From a virus, in IMG/VR virus record IMGVR_UViG_3300017734_000039, positions 1 through 32,276 of that record: a stretch of 32,276 bases of DNA; one strand, written 5' to 3'. A model generated the notes under the pieces. It was not told the origin of the DNA, did no database searches, and worked only from the letters and a program-made list of their open reading frames with translations. Below, in pieces: positions 8,492 through 16,382 of this stretch (position 1 is its first letter; the number at the start of each line of letters is the position of its first letter). The position numbers and the translations under genes are program-made.

Positions 8492-9724
8492 TTACCCTAG
8501 AGTAACGCGAGCGTTGAAGCCAGGCGCTCTCGACCCGACCTGTCCGTAGAAACCGTACCGAACTTCTACACCGTCAGCAGCAGCTTGACGAAGCATAGAA
8601 AGACCATCAGCATCAATAACTCGAACAGCTTTTCCAAGAGAGTAAAGCTTCCACTTGTCCATCTGTAACATATAAGCTACATTAGCAGGACAGTTTTGGT
8701 CAGCGATAACCTTGATTGACCCGCGAGGACCGTTGATTTCGATTCCTCTGAAACCAACTTCAGCATTCATAGTCAAGTCTACGTACTGAACCTTAGAACC
8801 TAGAGCTTTCTCCAGATCAGCATATGCTGCATAGTTAAGGAAACAGTAATCAACTTTACCACCTTCGCGAGATACTTTAGAAGCGCCGTCGATTAGAGCC
8901 TCTTCGATTGGCTGAGAAGAACCATCGTGTCTGACGCCAGCAAGACGAGTAACGTCAGAGCTTCTGTCAACACCAAAGAAACTATCACCAGCAGTAGGAG
9001 CAGTTTCAGGCAACCAGCTATCTAGGCCAGAAAGAGCCAGTCCTCTATCACCTTCTACGAATAGAAAGTCATCAGCAGCGATAGTACCAGAAGCGTCATA
9101 AGCATCAGCAAAAGTGATAGTACCGTTGCTTCTGTCTACAGCAGAGATTACTAGAGAAGTAGTAGAACCATCAACAGAACGCTGTGATCCACCAGACTTA
9201 GCACTCCAGATGTTGATAACCATACCAACTTCAAAGTTAGTTACACTGTCAGCACTCTTAAGAGTAAGAACAGTAGTAGCAGCTTCAGAAGGCTCCGCAG
9301 CAACTTGTCCGATGTTACCATCAGAACCACCATAGATACCGATAGCGATTGAACGAGTCAATGCTTGGATAGCGCCATCGATCTCAGTTGTAGCAGCTTC
9401 CATGAATGCATTAGCATCACCCTTAGAGGCTTCTAGTGTTTCGTTGTCGATAGTAGCAATTGAGTAATCCTTAACTCGAGTAAGTACGAAGTCAGTGATC
9501 AATGAGTTAGTAACAGAGCCGCGAGTCTGAGCGTTAGAGAACGTCTTAGATCGGCCTTGAGGGTTACCGTAGATGATGGGTATAGGAAGGTTCTTACCAC
9601 CAAAGCGCTCGTACTTAGGCATGATAGCTAGAAGTGGGTTATCCTTGTAAACCATGTTCTCAACCATGTCAGTCGTATAATGCTCCTTAAGAGCACTAGA
9701 AAAAGAGTTTAAATCCAAAGACAT
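8492..9724 (-). CDS. Major capsid protein (HK97-like fold)
   Basis: 410 residues, a usual length for podovirus capsid proteins. The start (DLNSFSSALKEHYTTDMVEN, NPLLAIMPKYERFGGKNLPI) and the middle pattern are typical of this capsid family. A long helix segment carries DNETLEASKGDANAFMEAAT; a Ser/Thr-rich inserted region occupies ~150-250; the end is GFYGQVGSRAPGFNARVTLG. It follows the scaffold gene and precedes a strong terminator, as expected for the most abundant virion protein. The start has AAGGAATATT upstream. Confidence 0.92.
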   Translation of the reverse strand: MSLDLNSFSSALKEHYTTDMVENMVYKDNPLLAIMPKYERFGGKNLPIPIIYGNPQGRSKTFSNAQTRGSVTNSLITDFVLTRVKDYSIATIDNETLEASKGDANAFMEAATTEIDGAIQALTRSIAIGIYGGSDGNIGQVAAEPSEAATTVLTLKSADSVTNFEVGMVINIWSAKSGGSQRSVDGSTTSLVISAVDRSNGTITFADAYDASGTIAADDFLFVEGDRGLALSGLDSWLPETAPTAGDSFFGVDRSSDVTRLAGVRHDGSSQPIEEALIDGASKVSREGGKVDYCFLNYAAYADLEKALGSKVQYVDLTMNAEVGFRGIEINGPRGSIKVIADQNCPANVAYMLQMDKWKLYSLGKAVRVIDADGLSMLRQAAADGVEVRYGFYGQVGSRAPGFNARVTLG

Positions 9725-9750
9725 AATAATATTCCTTATTTATAGTTTTT

Positions 9751-10641
9751 TTAGTTATTCCATTTTAACATTGCTGCTGCTCTGCGCTTAGATTCTTCAG
9801 CAGTCAATGGTTTGTTTGAAACCGCTACTTGAGGGGTATTAGTAGACATGGAACTTGTTAACGTCTTAGAGCTAATTATTTTCTTTTGCTCCGGTTGTGC
9901 CGCAGTTTCTTCTAGTGGCGTGTTAAGTTTTCGGGCCTTAGCAATCTTCTGGAACTTTTCATCTAGGTGCGCTTCAACTAGATCAGCTGCTCTCGAAGGT
10001 TCTAAGACTTCTCCATATTCATTATAATGTGCCTCTGTCACTTCCCAAACTAGATCATGTGCTTCATTTAGGTGTATTAACTCATACTTACCATCATTGT
10101 CTTTTAATTCAGCTTCTATTGATCTTTTATGTGCTTCAACAGCCCGGTCGATTGCCTCTTGTTGCGCGCTCTCCTGGGCTGCTACTGCTTCTTCTTTCTC
10201 TCTCTGTACTTGCTCTTTATAGGACTCAAAATCACTCTGTAACTTAGATACAGGATCAATCTCTTCCTGGGGAGCAGCATCACCTAGACTAGCCATAATT
10301 AAGGAGTCTAGGTCAATACCTAAATGGTCAAGTGCTGCCATCGGGTTCTCTGAGATAGATTCTCTTAGTTTGTTATACTCGTCTAGTTTCTCTCTCGCTT
10401 CCTTTATCTCTTGTCGTTCCTTACGAGTCCTTTCCTCTTGACGTGCCAATGCCGCAAATCTAGCTGCTATGTTGACATCCTCCTGGGACTCCTGTACAGG
10501 CTTCTGAGCGCCCGTTTCTTCTACGGGTACCTCGGTATTTTCTACAGGTGTTTCGTCCACTACAGGGGCAGTTTGAGCCTCTGGTGAAGGTGCTGGAGTA
10601 GTTGGGCCGATATTTACTTGTTTTACTGGAACTTCAGACAT
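9751..10641 (-). CDS. Capsid scaffolding protein
   Basis: 296 residues, highly charged. Residues 1-55 are Pro/Glu/Thr-rich and probably disordered. Residues ~60-110 and ~140-200 are strong coiled-coil candidates (ARQEERTRKERQEIKEAREK; EQVQREKEEAVAAQESAQQE). The C-terminus is basic (AEESKRRAAAMLKWNN), like the capsid-binding hook of P22-type scaffolds. It lies between portal and capsid, the invariable scaffold position. No protease motif is visible. The start has AATAGGAGAAACTTA upstream. Confidence 0.88.
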   Translation of the reverse strand: MSEVPVKQVNIGPTTPAPSPEAQTAPVVDETPVENTEVPVEETGAQKPVQESQEDVNIAARFAALARQEERTRKERQEIKEAREKLDEYNKLRESISENPMAALDHLGIDLDSLIMASLGDAAPQEEIDPVSKLQSDFESYKEQVQREKEEAVAAQESAQQEAIDRAVEAHKRSIEAELKDNDGKYELIHLNEAHDLVWEVTEAHYNEYGEVLEPSRAADLVEAHLDEKFQKIAKARKLNTPLEETAAQPEQKKIISSKTLTSSMSTNTPQVAVSNKPLTAEESKRRAAAMLKWNN

Positions 10642-10675
10642 TAAGTTTCTCCTATTGTAGTCTGATTATACTAGT

Positions 10676-10692
10676 CCAGGCATTACGCCTGG
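10676..10692. promoter_or_regulatory. Perfect hairpin spanning the portal stop codon
   Basis: On the minus strand CCAGGC-GTAAT-GCCTGG forms a perfect six-pair stem that includes the portal TAA. No U tract follows, so it is not a classical terminator. It may protect mRNA ends or slow ribosomes before the scaffold gene. Confidence 0.5.
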
Positions 10693-12542
10693 GGGATTAA
10701 GTCACTTTGCGGTAATGCTTCGGGCACAGCCGCTAGTGGTTGGGGTTGTTCGGGTACTGCTGGGGCTGGTTGCTCTGGTTCGTTTAACTTTGCTAACCTG
10801 TTGGCATCATCCATATACCTGAGAAGAAGCTCAAGTCTCTCCTCTGGTAAATTACTGAGGATACCTTCCAAGTACTGTTGCTGGGCATATTTAGCACAAT
10901 AAGCTAAGTCCTGCTCAGGTTCAGGCGGATTATACTCACCTTTGTCTATTATTTCTCCTACAACCTTTTGAGTTAGATGCTTATCTGCTTGCTCAAGAGT
11001 AGCAAATGCCTCAAGGTCAGGGAAGTCAAGCAATGCTCTACCTTCAGCTGGAGCAAGCATACCACTTTGGATAAGTTCTTGAATCTTCTGAAGTCTTCCG
11101 GCTGGAGTAGTAGGTAATAGACTTACTGGGTAAACCTTCATAATAAACTCATCATCACGTAGGTCAACATCTTTCCATTTGATCGATTCGATAAAATCAC
11201 CACCTGGCACATTAATTGATAATGAAGGGTCAGCAGTGTATATATCACGGCTCATATCTATAACAATATTAGCCAGTTGTAGGAATAATGTTTCGTACCT
11301 TTGTCCATTAAGTATGAATCTCTCAGTCTCTATATCATTATACTCTCGTAAGGCAACGCCACTGTCAATACCGGCGGGCTTCCTACTTGTTGCTGATAGC
11401 TGAGATACACCTTCTACTTCATATGCACTAGAGATTAACCACTTAAGATGATTATAAGTCTCAGCGTTCATAGCTGTAGCAGTCTCAACCACTGGCCTTT
11501 GTCCTGTATATTTGATCACAGAACCTATCTGATTAGTAAACTGAGCAGTAGATACCTTTGAGCCATTCTCTAGGAAGACCCTAGGTACAGCAGCTAGTGT
11601 TTGAGCTTTCTGTATATTTCTTAGTATCTTATTGATCTCTATCTGTATACCTACAAGATTCTCAGTCATTCCTTGCCCGAAGAAGCCAGCTAGTCTCTCA
11701 CTCCACTTATAGAATACAAATGGGAAGTAAGGCTTATCATAATCCTCTTCAAATAGAGTACAATTCTCAATAGTAATGGCATGCTTCTTGCCTAAGTACC
11801 AGCTTTCAGTGACCTGGATCATGTCAGCAACATTTGATGACTTGCCAGATTGCTCCAATGCTGTCTTAGCACTAATGATCTCAACACTCTTATCGGGGTA
11901 TAAGTCCAAAAGCTCTTGTCTAGCTACTAGTCTTGCCTGGTGTAATTGCTTAGGTTTACCATATCTGCCATCAGCATCATCCACAACTAATTCAGTAGGA
12001 GATACACGCTCTACAGCTATACGGTTGTTCTCGATATAAATCTTAAGGACCCCAGTACCAAATACACAAGCATCAATAAATGCATCCTGCGCTTTCTTGT
12101 ATACCTTGGTGTCATAGAAGATACCATCAATATACTTAGTTAGCTTCTTAGCCCTAGCCTGCTGGGCATAGTCTCCTCCACTAGTGAGGAATAAGGGCCT
12201 AGGTCTGTTCTTACTGATCTTAGCGGCAGCGGTATCAATTACACTCTTGACAACATTATATGTCACAGTATTAGTTGTTGCTACTTGTGGAGTGCGCCCC
12301 GTGTAAGTACCATATCCTAAGCCAAACATCTCTAAGTTACCATAAAGACGTGCAAATTTATAATTCAGAGTCCTCATATAAGATTGACTCTCTGTGATGT
12401 TGTTGACTACTGCTTGTACAGAGTTAGCCAGCTCATCACCCTTTTGATTCCACCAGTCAAAATTAGTGATTTCTATCTCTTTTCGCTTACCAATATTCTC
12501 TTGTCTGACCTTTGGCGGTCCTTGTCGGTTGTCCTTGTCCAT
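10683..12542 (-). CDS. Portal protein
   Basis: 619 residues, within the range for podovirus portals. It has an N-terminal helical region (WWNQKGDELANSVQAVVNNI), then YNVVKSVIDTAAAKISKNRP, a core with a KKAQDAFIDACVFGTGVLKI helix, and a GMTENLVGIQIEINKILRNI segment suited to the stem and crown helices. The C-terminus is a low-complexity Pro/Ala/Gln tail. It sits near the large terminase and directly before scaffold and capsid. The ATG has CGAGGAGTCTAC upstream. The first 70 coding bases overlap the end of a 67-aa gene in another frame. Confidence 0.9.
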   Translation of the reverse strand: MDKDNRQGPPKVRQENIGKRKEIEITNFDWWNQKGDELANSVQAVVNNITESQSYMRTLNYKFARLYGNLEMFGLGYGTYTGRTPQVATTNTVTYNVVKSVIDTAAAKISKNRPRPLFLTSGGDYAQQARAKKLTKYIDGIFYDTKVYKKAQDAFIDACVFGTGVLKIYIENNRIAVERVSPTELVVDDADGRYGKPKQLHQARLVARQELLDLYPDKSVEIISAKTALEQSGKSSNVADMIQVTESWYLGKKHAITIENCTLFEEDYDKPYFPFVFYKWSERLAGFFGQGMTENLVGIQIEINKILRNIQKAQTLAAVPRVFLENGSKVSTAQFTNQIGSVIKYTGQRPVVETATAMNAETYNHLKWLISSAYEVEGVSQLSATSRKPAGIDSGVALREYNDIETERFILNGQRYETLFLQLANIVIDMSRDIYTADPSLSINVPGGDFIESIKWKDVDLRDDEFIMKVYPVSLLPTTPAGRLQKIQELIQSGMLAPAEGRALLDFPDLEAFATLEQADKHLTQKVVGEIIDKGEYNPPEPEQDLAYCAKYAQQQYLEGILSNLPEERLELLLRYMDDANRLAKLNEPEQPAPAVPEQPQPLAAVPEALPQSDLIPQA

Positions 12543-12676
12543 GTAGACTCCTCGGCAAAATTAATTTGTTGTTGAGCCTCTTCCAAGACCTCATTGATTT
12601 TATCCAACTTAGTATCCATACTATTCAATTTACTATTAATTAAATCAAATAGTTCCTGTCTTTCTTCGTTTGTCAT
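12473..12676 (-). CDS. Small coiled-coil protein overlapping the portal start
   Basis: 67 residues. Residues 1-40 are a heptad-like helix (NSKLNSMDTKLDKINEVLEE). The rest is basic (TRTTDKDRQRSDKRILVSEKR minus its last residues) and is encoded inside the portal gene in another frame. ATAGGAAAAGAT lies before the ATG, eight bases after the stop of the membrane-protein gene. The helical half is outside the overlap and looks protein-like; the basic half may be constrained by the portal frame. Function unknown; a partner for the 73-aa membrane protein is possible. Confidence 0.58.
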   Translation of the reverse strand: MTNEERQELFDLINSKLNSMDTKLDKINEVLEEAQQQINFAEESTWTRTTDKDRQRSDKRILVSEKR

Positions 12677-12684
12677 ATCTTTTC

Positions 12685-12906
12685 CTATGAGTGCGGCATG
12701 AATTTTGCAATAAGCCCCAGTATGGCCATTATGCCCATAAATGTAACACTGCCTGCCTTGACGGCACCTCTTGAGAAGTTCCAGCTCTCTTGTAGTGTCT
12801 CTACATCTTCACGTAGCTCTTTTAATTCTTCTCTAGCTTCAACAAGTCTCTTATCATGTTCATCAAATCTGTGGTCTAAGTGCTCCTTAAGTTGTTCTAG
12901 GTTCAC
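12685..12906 (-). CDS. Coiled coil plus C-terminal membrane segment: holin/XhlA-like candidate
   Basis: 73 residues, starting at GTG with AAAGGAGTAACAGTT upstream. Residues 3-45 form a charged coiled coil (HDKRLVEAREELKELREDVE). Residues ~50-70 are a hydrophobic segment (AGSVTFMGIMAILGLIAKF) ending in a short MPHS tail. This layout matches XhlA-type haemolysin/holin-accessory proteins. A second protein of the same layout (89 residues) lies at 23810. It may act in lysis; a membrane anchor for replication is an alternative. It lies in a group of small genes before the portal. Confidence 0.65.
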   Translation of the reverse strand: MNLEQLKEHLDHRFDEHDKRLVEAREELKELREDVETLQESWNFSRGAVKAGSVTFMGIMAILGLIAKFMPHS

Positions 12907-12936
12907 AACTGTTACTCCTTTACCTTTAATTCCTTC

Positions 12937-13050
12937 TTACACAAGGAGCAAGTGGGGGCACTGCCCGCCTCGCTCCATTGTACATTTACATTCACTACAA
13001 TACTGGGATGTCTGGACCTTCTGATGACCAGAATAAGGTAGCTTCATCAT
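12937..13050 (-). CDS. Candidate 37-aa zinc-finger microprotein
   Basis: This short reading frame overlaps the end of the 68-aa gene in another frame. It begins with two ATGs behind AAGGAAGA, a good ribosome site. It carries a C-x2-C-x-C ... C-x-H pattern in YCSECKCTMERGGQCPHL, then ends LLLV. Paired Cys at this spacing suggests a single zinc knuckle. The final half lies in sequence no other gene uses, and the Cys residues fall there. Function unknown. Confidence 0.5.
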   Translation of the reverse strand: MMKLPYSGHQKVQTSQYCSECKCTMERGGQCPHLLLV

Positions 13051-13201
13051 CTTCTTCCTTGCCTTTGGCTTCTGTAATCTCTGCTTCTGGTGCCCTAAAT
13101 CCGGCTTTAGTTACCTTTATTTTTACATCACCATCAATATACTCGACAGAGCCTAGTAGCTCTACTTCCATCAGTTCTGCTATCTCTTTAAGTAGTTTCA
13201 T
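12995..13201 (-). CDS. Small hypothetical protein
   Basis: 68 residues: an N-terminal helix (LKEIAELMEVELLG), beta-like segments (VEYIDGDVKIKVTKAGF), an acidic stretch, and a hydrophobic end (TLFWSSEGPDIPVL). The ribosome site is GGTG, weaker than most here. No known domain is recognised. It is placed between the primase and the holin-like gene. A small DNA- or protein-binding factor is possible but unsupported. Confidence 0.6.
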   Translation of the reverse strand: MKLLKEIAELMEVELLGSVEYIDGDVKIKVTKAGFRAPEAEITEAKGKEEDDEATLFWSSEGPDIPVL

Positions 13202-13234
13202 ATCTTATCACCTTTCCTTAAATAGTGGGGTAAT

Positions 13235-13256
13235 GGGGGCACCATGCACGGCCCCC
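13235..13256. promoter_or_regulatory. Strong GC hairpin between the primase and 68-aa genes
   Basis: GGGGGC / GCCCCC arms with a ten-base loop. No U run follows on either strand, so it is not a standard intrinsic terminator. It may mark an RNA-processing point or pause site. The rest of this gap (13202-13272) holds only the ribosome site of the 68-aa gene. Confidence 0.5.
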
Positions 13257-13272
13257 GCCTCTTTCTCGGTGC

Positions 13273-14034
13273 TCACCTAAAGCCTCTTAATTTCTTTGCC
13301 ACATATTCTGTCGGATGCGGGTCTTGTTGGGAGTCATTCCACCAGTACACACATTCTTCTGCTTCCTGGCGGGTCAGACCAGCCCTCTGCGCGGACTTGA
13401 ACACAATATACATATGAGGGGTTCTGCAACCAACCCCCCGCACTGCAAGCAAATTAAGGTGCAACTGAAACTCAGCTTCTGGCGATCCTTCCTCCTGTGC
13501 CCAGTCTTGGACACCACTTGCAATGGGCGGGGGGGTCAACATTGGGATCACCAATGGAGTTCCTGCAATCTCACGTACTATTGTTTTTCTACGTCCCGTC
13601 TTCTGGTGTATTGCACCAAGAGCACGAAACTGGCCCGCAGGCCTGTAGATACTAGTATCAACCAGTTCCCACAAGCCTGCGCTTTTTAACCATCTCTTTT
13701 GACTGTAAATGGTATTTGGCCCAAGTAAAGGAGAGGTGGCCACTTCGGCATGAATCCCGCGATTGCCTGTACTCAGTATCTTGACTGGAGCCTTCAGGTC
13801 TTCTAGGATTGCTGTAGCTTTGGCAACATGCCCTGGCTTGTCGATGTCAATGTACAATGTGTCACTGTATACTGAACATCCATCAAGGTTCTTCATGTGG
13901 CCTTGTGTTTCTATTTTGTTAACGGTTTCTGGGGGAAAACAATATACACTGTGGAAATTGTAATCACCAGGATTTGATTCGGCAAGCTTAGGCTTACCAT
14001 ATCGTACTACGGACTTTCGCCACTCTCTTTTCAT
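13273..14034 (-). CDS. AEP-family primase (primase/primase-polymerase catalytic domain)
   Basis: 253 residues. The three catalytic motifs of the archaeo-eukaryotic primase superfamily are visible in order. Motif I is TLYIDIDKPG, with D63 and D65 as metal ligands. Motif II is STGNRGIHAEV (S88-H95). Motif III is ELVDTSIYRPAGQFR (D126), followed by the supporting GAIHQKTGRRK segment. The last ~80 residues form a small helical domain (LLAVRGVGC, RAGLTRQEAEECVYWWNDSQ) resembling a PriCT-type helical tail. No helicase domain is fused and no helicase gene is found. The enzyme should make primers, and some relatives also extend DNA. It sits directly downstream of the large terminase. Confidence 0.75.
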   Translation of the reverse strand: MKREWRKSVVRYGKPKLAESNPGDYNFHSVYCFPPETVNKIETQGHMKNLDGCSVYSDTLYIDIDKPGHVAKATAILEDLKAPVKILSTGNRGIHAEVATSPLLGPNTIYSQKRWLKSAGLWELVDTSIYRPAGQFRALGAIHQKTGRRKTIVREIAGTPLVIPMLTPPPIASGVQDWAQEEGSPEAEFQLHLNLLAVRGVGCRTPHMYIVFKSAQRAGLTRQEAEECVYWWNDSQQDPHPTEYVAKKLRGFR

Positions 14035-14096
14035 ATTATTATCTCTCTTTGTTTATTCAAGGATGTCTTAGTCTTACTACCTCATGGGAGGCATAC

Positions 14097-15566
14097 TTAC
14101 CATCCTGTCTCCCATATATCTTTGTCTTTACCCATACCAAACTCAGCCTCAAGCCAGTCTTCTTCTTCATCAACCTGCTTCTTCTGCTCTACTTTCTCAC
14201 TCTCTTTCTCCCACCACTGATCAACAGCAGCTTCAGATGTAGGGGCATGTCTGATTTCTCTAACATCAGGTCTGTAATTTAAACAGTAGCGCCAAGCGTA
14301 TAACATGGCATCACATAAATGATTAGGGCACGCCGGATGCTCTTTCCAGATGCCCGCTGCTCTCTTACGCTGATCCCAGATTAAGTTTGCCATCTCATCA
14401 GCAAGCTCATAAGTCTTAGACTCTACTAAAAGTACCTTATTGTTCTCCAAATCACTGTTTAAGAGTTCCACGAAGTCCTTCTTACCGTGTTTCTCGGCAG
14501 CTATAAGGGGCAGGTTATGCCTTTGCTTAAGCTCCTCTACGGCCTGTTTGGAGGCCCCATCGACTATCATAGTGTGGAAGGAGTATCGGCTTTGTAATTC
14601 CCGTACCTTATCAGCAACATCACTGATTATCATCTCACCCTGCTTGTAAGTCTCTACAATATATAGGCTAGGGTCATAGTCAGTGTATGCACAAACAACA
14701 AAGGCTGTAGGATCATTGTACCCAAGGTCAAGCCCTAGTACGTAGTTCCACTCATCTCTGTGGTCAGGCAAGCTCTTGATAATGTTGTCACCATTAGCTT
14801 TGTAGATAGTAGCATCAGTATCGATAGCCCATTGGTTCAAATACATACGTTTGAATCCTGGAGTCTCTTTGATCTCTGGATTACGTGCTATCATCTCTTT
14901 TATTTCTTTGTTGAGTTTGTCTCTCATATATGGATTATCAGTACCAGCCCATTTGTGTGTGCTCCATCCCTTTTCTTCGCCATGCATAACACGATAAAAT
15001 AAAGAGTTAGTAATATCACTGGTGGTGGATATCATAATAATCTTACCCTTAGCGCCATAATCCATAGTGGCAGGCTTAAGGATATCATAGACTAATTCAT
15101 TCAGATTAATCCTAAAGAAAGCAGCCTCGTCAATAACACATGTGAGGTATTTACCCCCCAGTATCTTGTTCATCTGTCCTTCATCAGTATCAACACCCAT
15201 AAGGATAATCTTCGATCTGTTAGGTAGTCTCATGGACAAATCTGCGATATTAAAGGTAGCCCCTAAGTTATACGTTCTATCGATCTCCCGCAGGACATTA
15301 TCAAATAGGATATTCTTAGCTGATTGCCTAGTAAGTGCCATATAAAGACTGACACTGCGAGGGTTCTCATAGGCTCCCTTAATCAATGCAAGGCCCGCCC
15401 CATAGGACTTACCTGATCTTCGGGGACACTGCACACTAATTAAAGGTGCAGCATCATTAATAAAATCATTCTGTGCATCAAAATCAGGAGTGTACCAACT
15501 AGGCTGTTTACTTGCTTTTCTTAGCTCTGCCGCCTTTATTAGTGCTTGTATTTCTAGTTTGTTCAC
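14097..15566 (-). CDS. terL: Terminase large subunit (DNA packaging ATPase-nuclease)
   Basis: 489 residues. The ATPase domain shows Walker A CPRRSGKS (47-54, K53) and Walker B LTCVIDE (141-147, D146-E147), with a likely coupling MISTTSD at 178-184. The C-terminal nuclease is RNase H-like, with acidic residues D280 (GLDLGYND), D336 (MIVDGAS) and D419 (HLCDAMLYAWR). It packages DNA into the prohead through the portal. The start is GTG with AGAGGAG at good spacing; the first 59 bases overlap the 84-aa gene. It is followed by the primase and, ~1.5 kb on, the portal. Confidence 0.93.
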   Translation of the reverse strand: MNKLEIQALIKAAELRKASKQPSWYTPDFDAQNDFINDAAPLISVQCPRRSGKSYGAGLALIKGAYENPRSVSLYMALTRQSAKNILFDNVLREIDRTYNLGATFNIADLSMRLPNRSKIILMGVDTDEGQMNKILGGKYLTCVIDEAAFFRINLNELVYDILKPATMDYGAKGKIIMISTTSDITNSLFYRVMHGEEKGWSTHKWAGTDNPYMRDKLNKEIKEMIARNPEIKETPGFKRMYLNQWAIDTDATIYKANGDNIIKSLPDHRDEWNYVLGLDLGYNDPTAFVVCAYTDYDPSLYIVETYKQGEMIISDVADKVRELQSRYSFHTMIVDGASKQAVEELKQRHNLPLIAAEKHGKKDFVELLNSDLENNKVLLVESKTYELADEMANLIWDQRKRAAGIWKEHPACPNHLCDAMLYAWRYCLNYRPDVREIRHAPTSEAAVDQWWEKESEKVEQKKQVDEEEDWLEAEFGMGKDKDIWETGW

Positions 15567-15762
15567 TCTTTTTCTCCTCTATTGTCCAATAAGGTACATT
15601 ATATAGAGATGTATAGGCAACATTACCTTTGTCATCAGTTACTCTGACGATATTGCCTGATATCTCTGCATTTATTTTGGAGTTTTGGTCAATATAGGTA
15701 TGTTGTGTAGTCCCAACACGTATAGCATTGTGGAATTTCATTGATATAACCTTACTCGCCAT
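15508..15762 (-). CDS. Small hypothetical protein overlapping the terminase start
   Basis: 84 residues: beta-strand-like segments (KFHNAIRVGTTQHTYI; AEISGNIVRVTDDKGNVAYTSLYNVPYW) and a basic tail (GGRAKKSK). The tail lies within the overlap with the terminase. The ATG overlaps the end of the 61-aa coiled-coil gene. Position next to the large terminase and a compact beta body with a basic tail would fit a small DNA-binding factor; no family is recognised. Confidence 0.66.
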   Translation of the reverse strand: MASKVISMKFHNAIRVGTTQHTYIDQNSKINAEISGNIVRVTDDKGNVAYTSLYNVPYWTIEEKKSEQTRNTSTNKGGRAKKSK

Positions 15763-15937
15763 TAGCTTCTCTCTCCATAGCTTCTTTTAGCTTTACTCTT
15801 AGCGCACTAGCTTTCCCCTTGAAGTATTCCCTATCAAGTTCAGCTTGTCCAAGTCTTGAGCATGTATCAACATACTCTTGTTTTAATTCTCTCATAGCCT
15901 GTAAAGCTTGTTCACTTTCTTTAAGTGTCTTTTCCAT
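15752..15937 (-). CDS. Small coiled-coil protein
   Basis: 61 residues, helical throughout (LKESEQALQAMRELKQEYVD; KGKASALRVKLKEAMEREAN) with heptad spacing. The start overlaps the preceding stop by one base (TAATG) and has AAGGGT upstream. Translational coupling with the GNAT gene is likely. No domain is recognised. Confidence 0.65.
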   Translation of the reverse strand: MEKTLKESEQALQAMRELKQEYVDTCSRLGQAELDREYFKGKASALRVKLKEAMEREANGE

Positions 15938-16380
15938 TATTTACCCTTTCGTGTCTCTAGGAGATATGGGTTATATACCACATCATATTTGGTTACTACT
16001 TCACGCCACTCGCGAGGTAAGTGTGTAAAAAACTTAATATTGTCTGGGTTAGGCTCTAGTTGTGCAACAAGTGCTGCTGCTATTCCTAACTTTCTAAAAT
16101 TATACTTGACATATACATAATGTATTGTGGACACTGCTGGAGTTTTCTCTAGGCAAGCAAACCCATATATCTGGGCAGGGTTGTCAGGATTAACAGCCAG
16201 CAGTATATCAACACTGTCATCACCAAGCAGGCTTGAGACAATAAGCTTGTGATTACTAAAGAATACATCACTAACCATGGTTTTTCCACATGGGGAGTCT
16301 TTGTACGACTTCAGCCAAGCGTTATATATAAACGATTCGTCCCCAGCATTAGGGGTTCTAAATTCTATCGGAAGCTTCAC
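15937..16380 (-). CDS. GNAT-like N-acetyltransferase (first of two)
   Basis: 147 residues, starting at GTG behind GAGGAGAATAGA. The core shows GNAT order: a helix with NAWLKSYKDSP, strands LLAVNPDN and IYGFACLEK, then motif A VYVKYNFRKLGIAAALVAQL (~90-108), whose R-K-L-G-I-A loop binds the acetyl-CoA pyrophosphate. The C-terminus is the expected beta-alpha end. The acetyl acceptor is unknown; phage GNATs may modify host proteins or small molecules. It lies in the early/packaging block. Confidence 0.72.
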   Translation of the reverse strand: MKLPIEFRTPNAGDESFIYNAWLKSYKDSPCGKTMVSDVFFSNHKLIVSSLLGDDSVDILLAVNPDNPAQIYGFACLEKTPAVSTIHYVYVKYNFRKLGIAAALVAQLEPNPDNIKFFTHLPREWREVVTKYDVVYNPYLLETRKGK

Positions 16381-16382
16381 TT

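Noticed and set aside
12943-12972. Terminator at the GGGCAGTGCCC repeat after the 68-aa gene
   Set aside because: The stem is short with a very small loop and no U run follows on the minus strand; the bases are better explained as part of the 37-aa coding frame.
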